The translations under genes and the position numbers were made by a program. The notes beneath the pieces were generated by a model that searched no databases, was not told the DNA's origin, and saw nothing but the letters and a program-made list of their open reading frames with translations. A DNA stretch of 10,119 nucleotides from Oscillospiraceae bacterium (GTDB taxonomy: Bacteria; Bacillota_A; Clostridia; Oscillospirales; Ruminococcaceae), in NCBI GenBank assembly GCA_017440445.1, contig JAFSHE010000109.1, positions 1-10,119 on the forward strand, given 5' to 3'. This document shows, one piece after another, positions 1-6,601 of the stretch; within the stretch, counting starts at the first letter, position 1, and each line of letters starts with the position of its first letter.

Positions 1-862
1 AGTGGGGAGGCATAACGGGATTTCTGGAGTAGATCTTCCAGCTGTCATCCAGCAGATCGAGAGGTACGTTAGGATCAAGCACGTCCATATTAGCTTCCCA
101 GAGGGAGTCGATAGTACCAACGTCCTTCCAGTAGCCGTCGAAGTGGTATGCAACCATCTTTTCATTGTTAGCCAGCATCATAGGAATGATATTCTTACCG
201 AAGTCCTTTGTAGCGCCCTCGTCGTTCTCGTTGTCGATAAGGTGCTTTCTCAGCTTGGACCATGTGAATACATAGATACCCATGGAAGCGAGGTTGGACT
301 TAGGCTCAGCAGGCTTCTCTGCAAACTCGTAGATAGTGCCGTCGGGGTTTGCGCTCATGATACCGAAGCGGGGTGCCTCCTCCCACGGAACTTCGAGAAC
401 TGCGATAGTAGCGTCAGCCTTCTGCTCCTTGTGGAAGTCCACCATCTTGGAGTAGTCCATCTTGTAGATGTGGTCACCCGAAAGGATAACTACATACTCG
501 GGATTGTATCTGTCGATAAAGCCGATGTTCTGGTAGATAGCGTTAGCTGTACCGGAGTACCAAGCCTTACCGGAAGCTGTCTCGTAGGGAGGCAGAACAT
601 GTACGCCGCCGTGAGCTCTGTCAAGACCCCAGGGCTGACCGTTGCCTATGTACTCGTTGAGCACCAGGGGCTGATACTGTGTCAGAACGCCCACTGTGTC
701 GATACCTGAATTAACGCAGTTAGAAAGCGGGAAATCGATAATTCTGTATTTACCGCCGTAAGGAACGGCAGGCTTTGCCATATCCTGTGTCAGTGCGTAA
801 AGACGGCTGCCCTGTCCGCCTGCAAGAAGCATGGCTACGCACTCTTTTTTGATGTGATTCAT
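1..862 (-). CDS. glgC: Glucose-1-phosphate adenylyltransferase, 3'-truncated by window edge
   Basis: This enzyme makes ADP-glucose and pyrophosphate from glucose-1-phosphate and ATP, the committed step of bacterial glycogen synthesis in the cytoplasm. The 287 visible residues show the nucleotidyltransferase signature AGGQGSRL at 14-21, [16 protein letters not shown] at 29-44, WYSGTANA at 101-108, the metal-binding [10 protein letters not shown] at 128-137, AEKP at 171-174 and GYWKDVGT at 233-240. Family members have about 400 residues, so roughly the last 110 (the C-terminal left-handed beta-helix) lie outside the window. The start ATG (862-860) has an AGGAGG ribosome binding site at 869-874. 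It follows glgB by 60 bp on the same strand with no terminator seen between, so the two are probably co-transcribed. A regulatory GlgD-type paralog is possible, but the catalytic motifs are intact, which favours GlgC. Confidence 0.95.
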   Translation of the reverse strand, partial: MNHIKKECVAMLLAGGQGSRLYALTQDMAKPAVPYGGKYRIIDFPLSNCVNSGIDTVGVLTQYQPLVLNEYIGNGQPWGLDRAHGGVHVLPPYETASGKAWYSGTANAIYQNIGFIDRYNPEYVVILSGDHIYKMDYSKMVDFHKEQKADATIAVLEVPWEEAPRFGIMSANPDGTIYEFAEKPAEPKSNLASMGIYVFTWSKLRKHLIDNENDEGATKDFGKNIIPMMLANNEKMVAYHFDGYWKDVGTIDSLWEANMDVLDPNVPLDLLDDSWKIYSRNPVMPPH

Positions 863-922
863 ATATTTCCTCCTGACCCGGCATTTCTGCCGTGATTTTT
901 GTTATTCATTCGCAGTGCGGTG

Positions 923-3007
923 TCAAGCTTTCTTGCCGCTGTCTGCGGGGGTAGCTTTTGTTTCGGTTGCTGACTTCTGAGCAGGCTTCTTTTCTTCCTT
1001 TTCAGCAGGCTTTTCCTCTGCTTGTTTTGCGGGTTCGGCCTTTTCTGCGGGAGTTTCCGCAGCCTTTTCAGCTTCCTTTGCTGCCATCTCCTCAGCGACC
1101 TTGCTGGGAGGTGTGCGCTTGTTCTTTATTGTGAAGTACATCACTGACATAGGAGGAAGATCCAGTGTAATACGGAAATCCTCACCGTGCAGCGGGTTCT
1201 CCTGAGCGGTAACAGTACCGTTTGTGACACCTGCGCCGCCGTACTTCTCAGCGTCAGAGTTGAACACCTCAACATACTCGCCGTAGTACGGAACACCGAT
1301 ATCATATACCTCGTGACGAACAGGCTGGAAATTGCATACGCAGATAACCTCGTCCTTGTTCTTCGCAATACGTCTGAAAGCAATAACGCTGTTTGCGTTA
1401 TCCTCGCTGGATATCCAGTGGAAGCCCTCCCAGCTGGTATCGCACTCCCACAGTGCGGGAAGCTCCTGATACAGCTTGTTCAGATCCTTTACATACTGAT
1501 GCAGCTTGTAGTGCGGATCGAATTCCAGCACCTCCCAGTCGAGGCCTGTCTGGAAGTTCCACTCCTTATACTGTGCGAACTCCTGTCCCATGAACATCAG
1601 CTTCTTACCGGGGTGAGCGGTCATGTAGCCGAGGAACGTTCTCATGGAGTTGAAGCGGTACTCTCTCGGACCGCCCATCTTATCGAGCATCGAGCACTTA
1701 CCGTACACTACCTCGTCATGAGAGATAGGCAGGATGAAGTTCTCAGAGAATGCATAGTAGAACGAGAATGTAACCAGATTGTGATTATAAGGACGTGACA
1801 GCGGATCCATGGACATGTAACGAAGCATATCGTTCATCCAGCCCATGTTCCACTTGAAGTTGAAGCCCAGGCCACCGATATCCGCAGGCTTTGTAACCAT
1901 CGGCCAGGCGGTGGACTCCTCTGCGATCATCATGATATTGGGATGCTCCCTGAACAGTGCCGCATTCAGCTTCTGCAGGAACGCTACCGCCTCAAGGTTC
2001 TCGTGACCGCCGTAGACATTGGGACGCCACTCGCCGCCCTGTCTGTCATAGTCAAGATAGAGCATGGACGCTACCGCATCAACACGCAGACCGTCTATAT
2101 GATACTTGTCTATCCAGTAGTTAGCATTGGAAACAAGGAACGACTGCACCTCGGGCTTGCCCCAGTCGAAGATGTGCGTACCCCAGTTCTTATGCTCACG
2201 CTTAAGGGGGTCATCATACTCGTAGCAGCTTGTTCCATCAAACTCATACAGACCCGCAGCATCCTTCGGGAAGTGCGCAGGCACCCAGTCAACGATTACA
2301 CCGATACCAGCATTGTGACACTTGTCCACGAACTCCATAAAGTCAAACGGAGTACCGAAACGGGATGTAGGCGCAAAATAACCTATCTGCTGATAGCCAC
2401 ACGAGCCGTCATACGGGAACTCTGCAATAGGCATAAGCTCCACATGGGTATAGCCCATCTCCTTAACGTAAGGGATAAGCTCATCCGCAAGGCGGTGATA
2501 GTTATAATAGTTCTCGCCATCCTTCTTCCATGAGCCGATATTCACCTCATAGATATTGGCAGCGCTTTCGTAGATGTTCTTCTTTGCCAGCTTGTCAAGA
2601 TATGCGCCGTCTGTCCATTTGAAGCCATCCAGCTCGTAGAACTTGGACGCAGTGTTCGGACGAAGCTCCATGTGATAGCCGTAAGGATCGGCCTTCAGCT
2701 TGATAAGCCCGTCTGTACTCTCGATACTATATTTATATGTATCGTACTGCTTTATCCCCTCAACAAAAAGCTCCCAGATACCAGCGTCGCTGATCTTGTT
2801 CATATAGCTTCTTGTTCTGTCCCAGTGGTTGAAATCACCCACAACGCACACGGATTTAGCATGAGGCGCCCACACTCTGAACACCGCACCGCTTTTACCG
2901 CCTACGGTCATTTTATGAGAACCGAAGAACTCGTATGCATGGGAGTTTTCGCCCTGATGGAAAAGATACAGAGGAACATTGTACTCATCCGGTACAACGA
3001 TTGCCAT
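923..3007 (-). CDS. glgB: 1,4-alpha-glucan branching enzyme, GH13
   Basis: This enzyme cuts alpha-1,4 glucan chains and rejoins them through alpha-1,6 bonds to branch glycogen. With the chosen start it has 694 residues. An N-terminal CBM48-type beta-sandwich covers about 34-115 (FRVWAPHAKSV, GDFNHWD). The GH13 barrel follows with region I DWVPAHF (240-246), region II GLRVDAVASMLY with nucleophile D310, region III AEES with acid/base E363, and region IV SHDE with D431. The alpha-amylase C-terminal domain ends near 628, and a further 66 low-complexity residues rich in Ala, Lys, Glu and Pro follow, which is not standard for the family. An in-frame codon at 3091 would add 28 residues. I prefer the ATG at 3007 because AGGAGG (3016-3021) sits 8 nt upstream, whereas the ATG at 3013 is only 2 nt from it. 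It is the first gene of the glg operon and lies upstream of glgC. Confidence 0.96.
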   Translation of the reverse strand: MAIVVPDEYNVPLYLFHQGENSHAYEFFGSHKMTVGGKSGAVFRVWAPHAKSVCVVGDFNHWDRTRSYMNKISDAGIWELFVEGIKQYDTYKYSIESTDGLIKLKADPYGYHMELRPNTASKFYELDGFKWTDGAYLDKLAKKNIYESAANIYEVNIGSWKKDGENYYNYHRLADELIPYVKEMGYTHVELMPIAEFPYDGSCGYQQIGYFAPTSRFGTPFDFMEFVDKCHNAGIGVIVDWVPAHFPKDAAGLYEFDGTSCYEYDDPLKREHKNWGTHIFDWGKPEVQSFLVSNANYWIDKYHIDGLRVDAVASMLYLDYDRQGGEWRPNVYGGHENLEAVAFLQKLNAALFREHPNIMMIAEESTAWPMVTKPADIGGLGFNFKWNMGWMNDMLRYMSMDPLSRPYNHNLVTFSFYYAFSENFILPISHDEVVYGKCSMLDKMGGPREYRFNSMRTFLGYMTAHPGKKLMFMGQEFAQYKEWNFQTGLDWEVLEFDPHYKLHQYVKDLNKLYQELPALWECDTSWEGFHWISSEDNANSVIAFRRIAKNKDEVICVCNFQPVRHEVYDIGVPYYGEYVEVFNSDAEKYGGAGVTNGTVTAQENPLHGEDFRITLDLPPMSVMYFTIKNKRTPPSKVAEEMAAKEAEKAAETPAEKAEPAKQAEEKPAEKEEKKPAQKSATETKATPADSGKKA

Positions 3008-3034
3008 TTGCATTACCTCCTGAATAATATTTAC

Positions 3035-3097
3035 ACGATCCTGCCAAACCGAGACTGCAGATCGTTGGATTATAAACAATGCTCTTTGCACAGCATT
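3035..3097 (-). other. Hairpins in the glgB 5' leader
   Basis: The predicted transcript start leaves about 120 nt of untranslated leader before glgB. It contains two inverted repeats. The first pairs 3035-3044 with 3057-3065 (ACGATCCTGC with GCAGATCGT, 9 bp plus one bulged base, 12-nt loop). The second pairs 3078-3083 with 3092-3097 (AATGCT with AGCATT, 8-nt loop). Neither is followed by a U-tract, so they are not intrinsic terminators. The first ends 13 nt before the ribosome binding site and could affect RNA stability or translation; that role is inference. Confidence 0.45.
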
Positions 3098-3135
3098 ACT
3101 AAAACGTATACTTATAGAGCATAATTCTTGTTATT

Positions 3136-3164
3136 ATTGTATCACAACGAAGCATTTATTTCAA
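3136..3164 (-). promoter_or_regulatory. SigA-type promoter of the glgB-glgC operon
   Basis: On the minus strand, a -35 TTGAAA (3164-3159) and a -10 TACAAT (3141-3136) are separated by 17 bp. The -10 is preceded by TGA, giving an extended -10 (TGnTACAAT). Transcription should start near 3129. No clear CcpA cre site was seen next to it. Confidence 0.75.
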
Positions 3165-3367
3165 TAGTTTTGTTAATATTTCATGTTTATTGCTATTTTT
3201 TTATTAGGGCATTTAGCAACTTTGACCAATATTTTGTCGGATAAAATACACCCATTACATATTCATTCCTCTGTACGACACCTTGTGAAAGCTTTAACAT
3301 AACTCAAGTTCAAAAAATATAAACCGTATATACTATATAAATATATAGAAAAAACAGATAAAATACA
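3165..3367. other. AT-rich intergenic spacer
   Basis: Between the glg promoter and the terminator of the Nudix gene the sequence is AT-rich, with no open reading frame with a ribosome binding site and no paired promoter boxes that I can defend. A 6-bp inverted repeat, TTGCTA with TAGCAA, lies around 3190-3220 and is too widely spaced to interpret. Confidence 0.6.
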
Positions 3368-3397
3368 AATTCCGCCAAGCAGACACTTGACGGAATT
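3368..3397 (-). terminator. Intrinsic terminator of the Nudix gene
   Basis: A 12-bp stem (3368-3379 with 3386-3397, AATTCCGCCAAG with CTTGACGGAATT, one G-U wobble in the minus RNA) closes a 6-nt loop 4 bp after the Nudix stop codon. In the minus direction it is followed by TTTGTATTTTATC, a loose T-rich tail. Confidence 0.7.
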
Positions 3398-3401
3398 CAT
3401 A

Positions 3402-3821
3402 CTATATTTTCGACATTGACAGATATGTGCGCACCTTGTTGACGATAAGCTTATCGTTATCGTATGCGAGATGTGAGGCAGCCTGACCTATCTCCACCCA
3501 GCGTATCTCGGATATCTCCTCCTCCTGGGGCTTCACCTCGAAGCTAAGCGCCCTGGCAACAAAATAAACGACCTCCTTACGGGTATCTCTCCTTGGATTG
3601 AATACCACTGTTTCACGGAAGGAAGCGTCGTCTATGGAAATATCGATATTGGTCTCCTCTTTTATCTCCCGGATGGCTGTATCGGTCTCCGACTCACCAT
3701 CCTCCATGTGTCCTTTCGGGAATGACCAATAGCCTGATTTGATATGCTTTATCAGCAGTATTTCGGTATTTCCGTAATGCTTTCGATAAACAATTGCGCC
3801 GCATGACTTTTCATAATTCAT
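3402..3821 (-). CDS. Nudix hydrolase, probably Ap4A-hydrolase type
   Basis: This is a 139-residue single-domain Nudix enzyme. The Nudix box spans 37-59 with G37, E43, R51, E52, E55 and E56 all present. Only the late Gly of the consensus is replaced (N58). The metal-binding RExxEE core is intact, so it should hydrolyse a nucleoside diphosphate linked to another group. The opening SCGAIVYR and the YWSFPKGHMEDGE block resemble asymmetric diadenosine tetraphosphate hydrolases of Firmicutes; that substrate is inferred and could be another nucleotide. The start at 3821 is chosen over an in-frame codon at 3884: AAAGGA lies just upstream, residue 1 opens the domain, and the longer form would overlap the promoter. 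It has its own promoter and terminator and appears monocistronic, in tandem with the glg operon. Confidence 0.9.
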   Translation of the reverse strand: MNYEKSCGAIVYRKHYGNTEILLIKHIKSGYWSFPKGHMEDGESETDTAIREIKEETNIDISIDDASFRETVVFNPRRDTRKEVVYFVARALSFEVKPQEEEISEIRWVEIGQAASHLAYDNDKLIVNKVRTYLSMSKI

Positions 3822-3855
3822 GCTCGTTTTCCTTTCATAATGATATATTAATAGT

Positions 3856-3884
3856 ATTATACCACACATTCCACAGTTTGTCAC
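3856..3884 (-). promoter_or_regulatory. Promoter of the Nudix gene
   Basis: On the minus strand, -35 GTGACA (3884-3879) and -10 TATAAT (3861-3856) have a 17-bp spacer and a TGG extended -10. Transcription should start near 3849, giving a leader of about 28 nt. Confidence 0.75.
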
Positions 3885-4029
3885 GTGTTTTTAATAAACT
3901 CATTAAATCTTTTTTTATGTTGTCAATTTGCCTAATCGGACAAACTCTGTCCCCGCTTAAGTTGGCTGTTTTTCACAGGAGTTGTATTGGGTTTATTTTT
4001 AGTAAAAACCACAAGAAGACTTTCGTCTT

Positions 4030-4085
4030 TTTACATATTTTTACATAATTCAATTCGGTTTTGAAATAGTTACAAAACGGTTACA
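4030..4085 (-). promoter_or_regulatory. WalR-like direct repeats upstream of the 3D-domain gene
   Basis: On the minus strand, TGTAAC (4085-4080), five bases, then TGTAAC (4074-4069) fit the published WalR/YycF box TGT(A/T)A(A/T/C)-N5-TGT(A/T)A(A/T/C). A second pair, TGTAAA at 4045-4040 and 4035-4030, lies within a perfect 10-bp tandem repeat (4028-4037 and 4038-4047), but its spacer is N4. The first box ends about 45 bp upstream of the -35. WalR controls cell-wall hydrolase genes, including 3D-domain yocH in Bacillus subtilis. Regulation here is inference from the match and the neighbour. Confidence 0.5.
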
Positions 4086-4122
4086 AAGTTTCTTTGTGCA
4101 GGTTGCACAGTTTTGCGAACTG
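4083..4122. repeat. Chain of three adjoining inverted repeats
   Basis: Three short inverted repeats run end to end: ACAAAG/CTTTGT with loop TTT (4083-4097), TGTGCA/TGCACA with loop GGT (4095-4109) and CAGTT/AACTG with a 5-base centre (4108-4122). The last is followed by CTTTTTGTTT and could act as a weak plus-strand terminator, though no plus-strand gene lies upstream. The block sits just before the promoter at 4131, so protein-binding sites are another reading. Confidence 0.5.
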
Positions 4123-4130
4123 CTTTTTGT

Positions 4131-4159
4131 TTGACATTTGAAGAAAACTTGGGTATAAT
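4131..4159 (+). promoter_or_regulatory. Consensus SigA promoter of the 3D-domain gene
   Basis: A perfect -35 TTGACA (4131-4136) and a perfect -10 TATAAT (4154-4159) are separated by 17 bp. Transcription should start near 4166. Confidence 0.9.
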
Positions 4160-4165
4160 ACAAAA

Positions 4166-4279
4166 CGGATAAAAAATGAGGGCGAAGTGCGCATATAAGA
4201 TAAAAGGAAGTATAAAAGCACTTGATAAAGATATATAGCCCACGCAGAACATTACTGCACAGGAACATCAGGAGGAAAC
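4166..4279 (+). other. Foldable 5' leader of the 3D-domain gene
   Basis: The roughly 114-nt leader has nested complementarity: GGGC (4180-4183) with GCCC (4238-4241), enclosing AAGTGC (4185-4190) with GCACTT (4218-4223). A small GCAG/CTGC hairpin (4244-4258) follows, then AGGAGG at 4270-4275. c-di-AMP (ydaO) riboswitches precede many wall-remodelling genes, but I do not see the conserved ydaO core and do not call a riboswitch. Confidence 0.35.
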
Positions 4280-5368
4280 ATGAAACCACAGATAGTTAAT
4301 ACCAGGATGCACGGTCTTGTAAAAAAGAGTCGTGTCATCAAGGCGGCGCTGTTCGTGATAACGATGCTCATGGTCGTGACAATGACCGGTTCGCTGTATT
4401 TCCGTGACCGTGTTTATATCACCGACAATGGGGTAACAAAGGAGCTTATGACCTCCGAAACAAACCTCTATGAGATACTGAACTTCGGCGGATACACCAT
4501 CGGCGAACACGATGAAGTCACCTACACCAACGAGGAGGACGAGACCGCCCACATCACCATTCACCGTGCGTTTGACGTTATCGTCAAGGCAGACGGAAAA
4601 GACATCACCGTACCCGTAATCGACGGAACAGTCGCACAGGTCATTGAAAAGGCAGGCGTAACGCTTGGCGAGAACGACCTTATCGACTGTGACGCGGAGC
4701 AGGAAGTAACCGAGGGAATGAGCATCGGCATTACCCGTGTGGAATACAAGCTCCGCCTTAACACATCCGAGATCCCCTTCGAGACCCAGTATGTTGAAAA
4801 CTCCAACCTGGTCATCGGAGAGGAACGGATCGTGTGCGAGGGCGAAAACGGCATTAAGACATATTATGTGACAGAAAAGTACGTTGACGGAGTACTGACC
4901 GAGCAGGAGCTTACTCGTGAAAGCATATCGAAGGCACCTGTTACAAAGATAATTGAGCGTGGTACTGCTCTTGCAGAGCCTTACGCTAAGATGGAGCAGC
5001 CCGAGGAGCTTACACTTGTCAACGGACTTCCCGCTGAGTATACAAGAGTTATCTCCGGCAAGACGACTGCTTATACCGCAGGCTACAATGCAAAGACCGC
5101 AAGCGGTCTTATGGCTGAGATAGGTACAGTTGCGGTAAACCCCAACGTTATCCCCTACGGCAGCGAGCTTTATATAGTTGCATGCGATGGCTCTCAGGTA
5201 TATGGCTACGCTATCGCAGCCGACACAGGCCTTGGTATGATGCAGGGTACAGTCCTTGCAGACCTCTACTTTGGCAACAAATACGAATACTATGACGAAA
5301 GCTGCGCATGGGGCGCAGTCGAGTGCGATATCTACGTTCTCTCTGAGGGCGGCGGATATTTCTACTGA
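4280..5368 (+). CDS. Membrane-anchored DUF348-G5-3D domain cell-wall protein (YabE/Sps-like)
   Basis: This 362-residue protein begins with a basic stretch and one hydrophobic segment (about 20-42) that should anchor it in the membrane or act as an uncleaved signal, with the rest outside the cell. Two DUF348 repeats lie at about 45-83 and 98-136, a G5 domain at about 151-229 and a C-terminal 3D domain at about 258-353. The three aspartates that name the 3D domain are seen as AADTG (D315), LADLYF (D328) and CDIYVL (D350). The same architecture occurs in Bacillus YabE and Firmicute stationary-phase-survival proteins related to RpfB. The 3D fold resembles the MltA lytic transglycosylase core, so cleavage of peptidoglycan glycan strands is the likely role, but this is not proven from sequence. 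AGGAGG is 4 nt before the ATG. The unit is monocistronic between a consensus promoter and a strong terminator, with a WalR-like box upstream. Confidence 0.92.
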   Translation: MKPQIVNTRMHGLVKKSRVIKAALFVITMLMVVTMTGSLYFRDRVYITDNGVTKELMTSETNLYEILNFGGYTIGEHDEVTYTNEEDETAHITIHRAFDVIVKADGKDITVPVIDGTVAQVIEKAGVTLGENDLIDCDAEQEVTEGMSIGITRVEYKLRLNTSEIPFETQYVENSNLVIGEERIVCEGENGIKTYYVTEKYVDGVLTEQELTRESISKAPVTKIIERGTALAEPYAKMEQPEELTLVNGLPAEYTRVISGKTTAYTAGYNAKTASGLMAEIGTVAVNPNVIPYGSELYIVACDGSQVYGYAIAADTGLGMMQGTVLADLYFGNKYEYYDESCAWGAVECDIYVLSEGGGYFY

Positions 5369-5389
5369 TACAAATACAGTTCACCATCT

Positions 5390-5446
5390 CCCTGCAAAAC
5401 AGTTGTGCCGCCAATAGGCGGGGCGCTGTTGCAGGGTCTTTTTTTA
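5390..5446 (+). terminator. Intrinsic terminator after the 3D-domain gene
   Basis: A long interrupted stem is followed by a T-tract. CCCTGCA (5390-5396) pairs with TGCAGGG (5430-5436), ACAG with CTGT, and CCGCC with GGCGG around an AATA loop. TCTTTTTTT follows from 5437. The next gene's -35 begins directly after it at 5447. Confidence 0.93.
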
Positions 5447-5475
5447 TTGACAAACAAAATGTCAGGTGCTATAAT
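5447..5475 (+). promoter_or_regulatory. Promoter of the DUF308 membrane protein gene
   Basis: -35 TTGACA (5447-5452), 17-bp spacer, -10 TATAAT (5470-5475), with a TGC extended -10. Transcription should start near 5482. Confidence 0.9.
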
Positions 5476-5505
5476 TGTCTTAAAGATCATTAAACGGAGG
5501 TATTT

Positions 5506-6090
5506 ATGAAAGCGATCAGAAACAATCTAGGTTTTATACTGCTGAGCATAGCAGAGCTTGCCATCGGAATTCTTCTTATAATCAGCCCCGTAGGATTTAC
5601 CACCGCAGTGCTTTGCACAGTGGGAGTTACGATCGCAGTGATGGGCGCATACAGCGTTCTCAGATACTTCCGCATCGACGCAGAGAAAAGCGCCATGGGC
5701 CTTGACCTTTTCGTAGGACTTACCGCCATGACAGTTGGAACGATCTGCGTTGCAAACACGACCGCCCTCGCTATGGCAGAGCCTTTCCTTGCGGTATTTC
5801 TCGGAATAGCACTCACACTGCTCGGAATTCTGAAAATACAGTGGTGCGTGGATATGCTGAGATTAAAGCGTGACAAGTGGTATATCCCCGCAGCAGGTGC
5901 TGTGATATCTATCGTTTGCGGTATACTCATAATCACAAATCCCTTTGGCTCGGCTGAGGGACTATGGCTCTTTACAGCGATATCCCTGATGGTCGACGCA
6001 GTATGCGAGATTGTTATACTAATATTCAGGAGAAGAACTCCCTCCGACAAGCAGACCATAGAGGACGAGCTTGACGAGGACGAAGAATAG
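5506..6090 (+). CDS. DUF308/HdeD-like six-helix membrane protein
   Basis: This 194-residue integral membrane protein has six predicted hydrophobic helices at about 8-28, 32-54, 65-83, 88-112, 126-144 and 152-174. It ends in a short basic patch (RRR, 175-177) and an acidic cytoplasmic tail (DELDEDEE). Helix pairs joined by short loops, with repeated Gly/Pro positions such as LLIISPVGF and ILIITNPFG, match the DUF308 (HdeD) family, in which each half carries a similar three-helix repeat. HdeD is linked to acid resistance in Escherichia coli, but the biochemical function of the family is unknown and no specific role is claimed here. GGAGG precedes the ATG. It has its own promoter, appears monocistronic and converges with the non-coding RNA unit at 6106-6596. 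Confidence 0.85.
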   Translation: MKAIRNNLGFILLSIAELAIGILLIISPVGFTTAVLCTVGVTIAVMGAYSVLRYFRIDAEKSAMGLDLFVGLTAMTVGTICVANTTALAMAEPFLAVFLGIALTLLGILKIQWCVDMLRLKRDKWYIPAAGAVISIVCGILIITNPFGSAEGLWLFTAISLMVDAVCEIVILIFRRRTPSDKQTIEDELDEDEE

Positions 6091-6105
6091 ATCCGAAAAT
6101 GCACG

Positions 6106-6156
6106 AAAAAAGAGGCCGTATCGCGATTACCATCAGGTGTTCGTGATACGGCCTCT
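6106..6156 (-). terminator. Strong intrinsic terminator of the minus-strand RNA
   Basis: A 16-bp stem with one mismatch in the minus RNA pairs 6111-6126 with 6141-6156 (AGAGGCCGTATC with GATACGGCCTCT at the base) around a 14-nt loop. In the minus direction it runs straight into six T residues (6111-6106). In the plus direction there is no T-tract after it, so it mainly serves the minus-strand unit. It may also limit read-through from the DUF308 gene, whose stop is at 6090. Confidence 0.9.
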
Positions 6157-6596
6157 CTCAAAATAAGAGGTCACTTGATCTTTGTATATGCTGTTAGAAT
6201 AAAACGCCGTAAATCAGCGAGTTTACCCAATCGGTACAGTGGATCTCAACGTGTTACCGCCAGACTTACCATGCCGCATTGTGCTAGAAACCAATTTCTT
6301 CGCGTTTGATCATGCCAGCTCTAAACAAGAGTGACGTAAAAGAGTTTTGCCCTTATCCGTTATTCTGCTGCATTTTCTGTCCGTCACTGCCCTGCGCCTT
6401 TACCCACAGTGCGGGGCTTTGCACATAAGGTTGTGATAGCTGAAAATCAAAAAATGATTTTCGGCGCTTAATGTGAGTTTCATACTCGTGCCGCAGCCTC
6501 CCGAAATCGGGCTGATGCGGATGTAGCCATGCCGCTCTGCCAATCGGCTGCATTCCCGATAATGAGCGGATCACCAAAGCATTACAGCTTTATCCG
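6106..6596 (-). ncRNA. Free-standing structured non-coding RNA, about 490 nt, family not identified
   Basis: A consensus promoter (6602-6630) and a strong terminator (6106-6156) on the same strand enclose about 490 nt without a convincing gene. Inverted repeats run along it. GCGGAT/ATCCGC and an inner AAGC/GCTT lie near the 5' end. CCGCA/TGCGG encloses CCCG/CGGG (6491-6520). GAAAATCA/TGATTTTC is an 8-bp stem (6442-6462). AGAAA/TTTCT is at 6286-6299, CGGTA/TACCG at 6232-6259 and GTAAA/TTTAC at 6209-6226. It lacks the GAGGAAAGUC core of RNase P RNA and the tag and 3' tRNA-like end of tmRNA, and is too long for 6S RNA. Large ornate RNAs such as ROOL, or a stand-alone HEARO/omega RNA, are possible identities that I cannot confirm by eye. 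The longest minus frame (6353-6577) starts at TTG without a ribosome binding site. A 27-codon ATG frame (6400-6483) has GGGAGG 13 nt upstream, which is too far to be persuasive. Confidence 0.75.
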
Positions 6597-6601
6597 CCTT
6601 T

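Noticed and set aside
2..709. 235-codon plus-strand frame
   Set aside because: It is the antisense shadow of glgC, which shows intact nucleotidyltransferase motifs on the minus strand. The plus frame has no ribosome binding site or family resemblance.
1187..2533. Long plus-strand frames opposite glgB (1187-1798, 1943-2533) and opposite its N-terminus (2672-3124)
   Set aside because: They are antisense to a fully motif-supported GH13 enzyme and come from codon bias of the opposite strand.
4012..4040. AAGAC-TTTC-GTCTT hairpin followed by T-rich sequence as a terminator
   Set aside because: The stem is only 5 bp and AT-rich, and no plus-strand transcript upstream needs it. The T-rich part is the 10-bp tandem repeat.
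3794..4289. Frames in both directions across 3794-4048 and 4050-4289
   Set aside because: They are Phe/Ile/Leu/Cys-rich translations of AT-rich DNA without ribosome binding sites, and they overlap promoters.
5490..6161. 223-codon minus frame opposite the DUF308 gene
   Set aside because: It is a shadow. The plus frame has a promoter, a ribosome binding site and periodic hydrophobic helices, whereas the minus frame is Ser/Ile-rich without a start signal.
6301..6330. GTTTAGAGC string resembling part of a Cas9-type CRISPR repeat
   Set aside because: It is a single occurrence with no spacers, repeats or cas gene, and is a chance match.
6106..6596. tmRNA, RNase P RNA or SRP RNA
   Set aside because: There is no GAGGAAAGUC core, no ALAA-type tag frame or 3' tRNA-like end, and no SRP GNAR-type apical hairpin was recognised.
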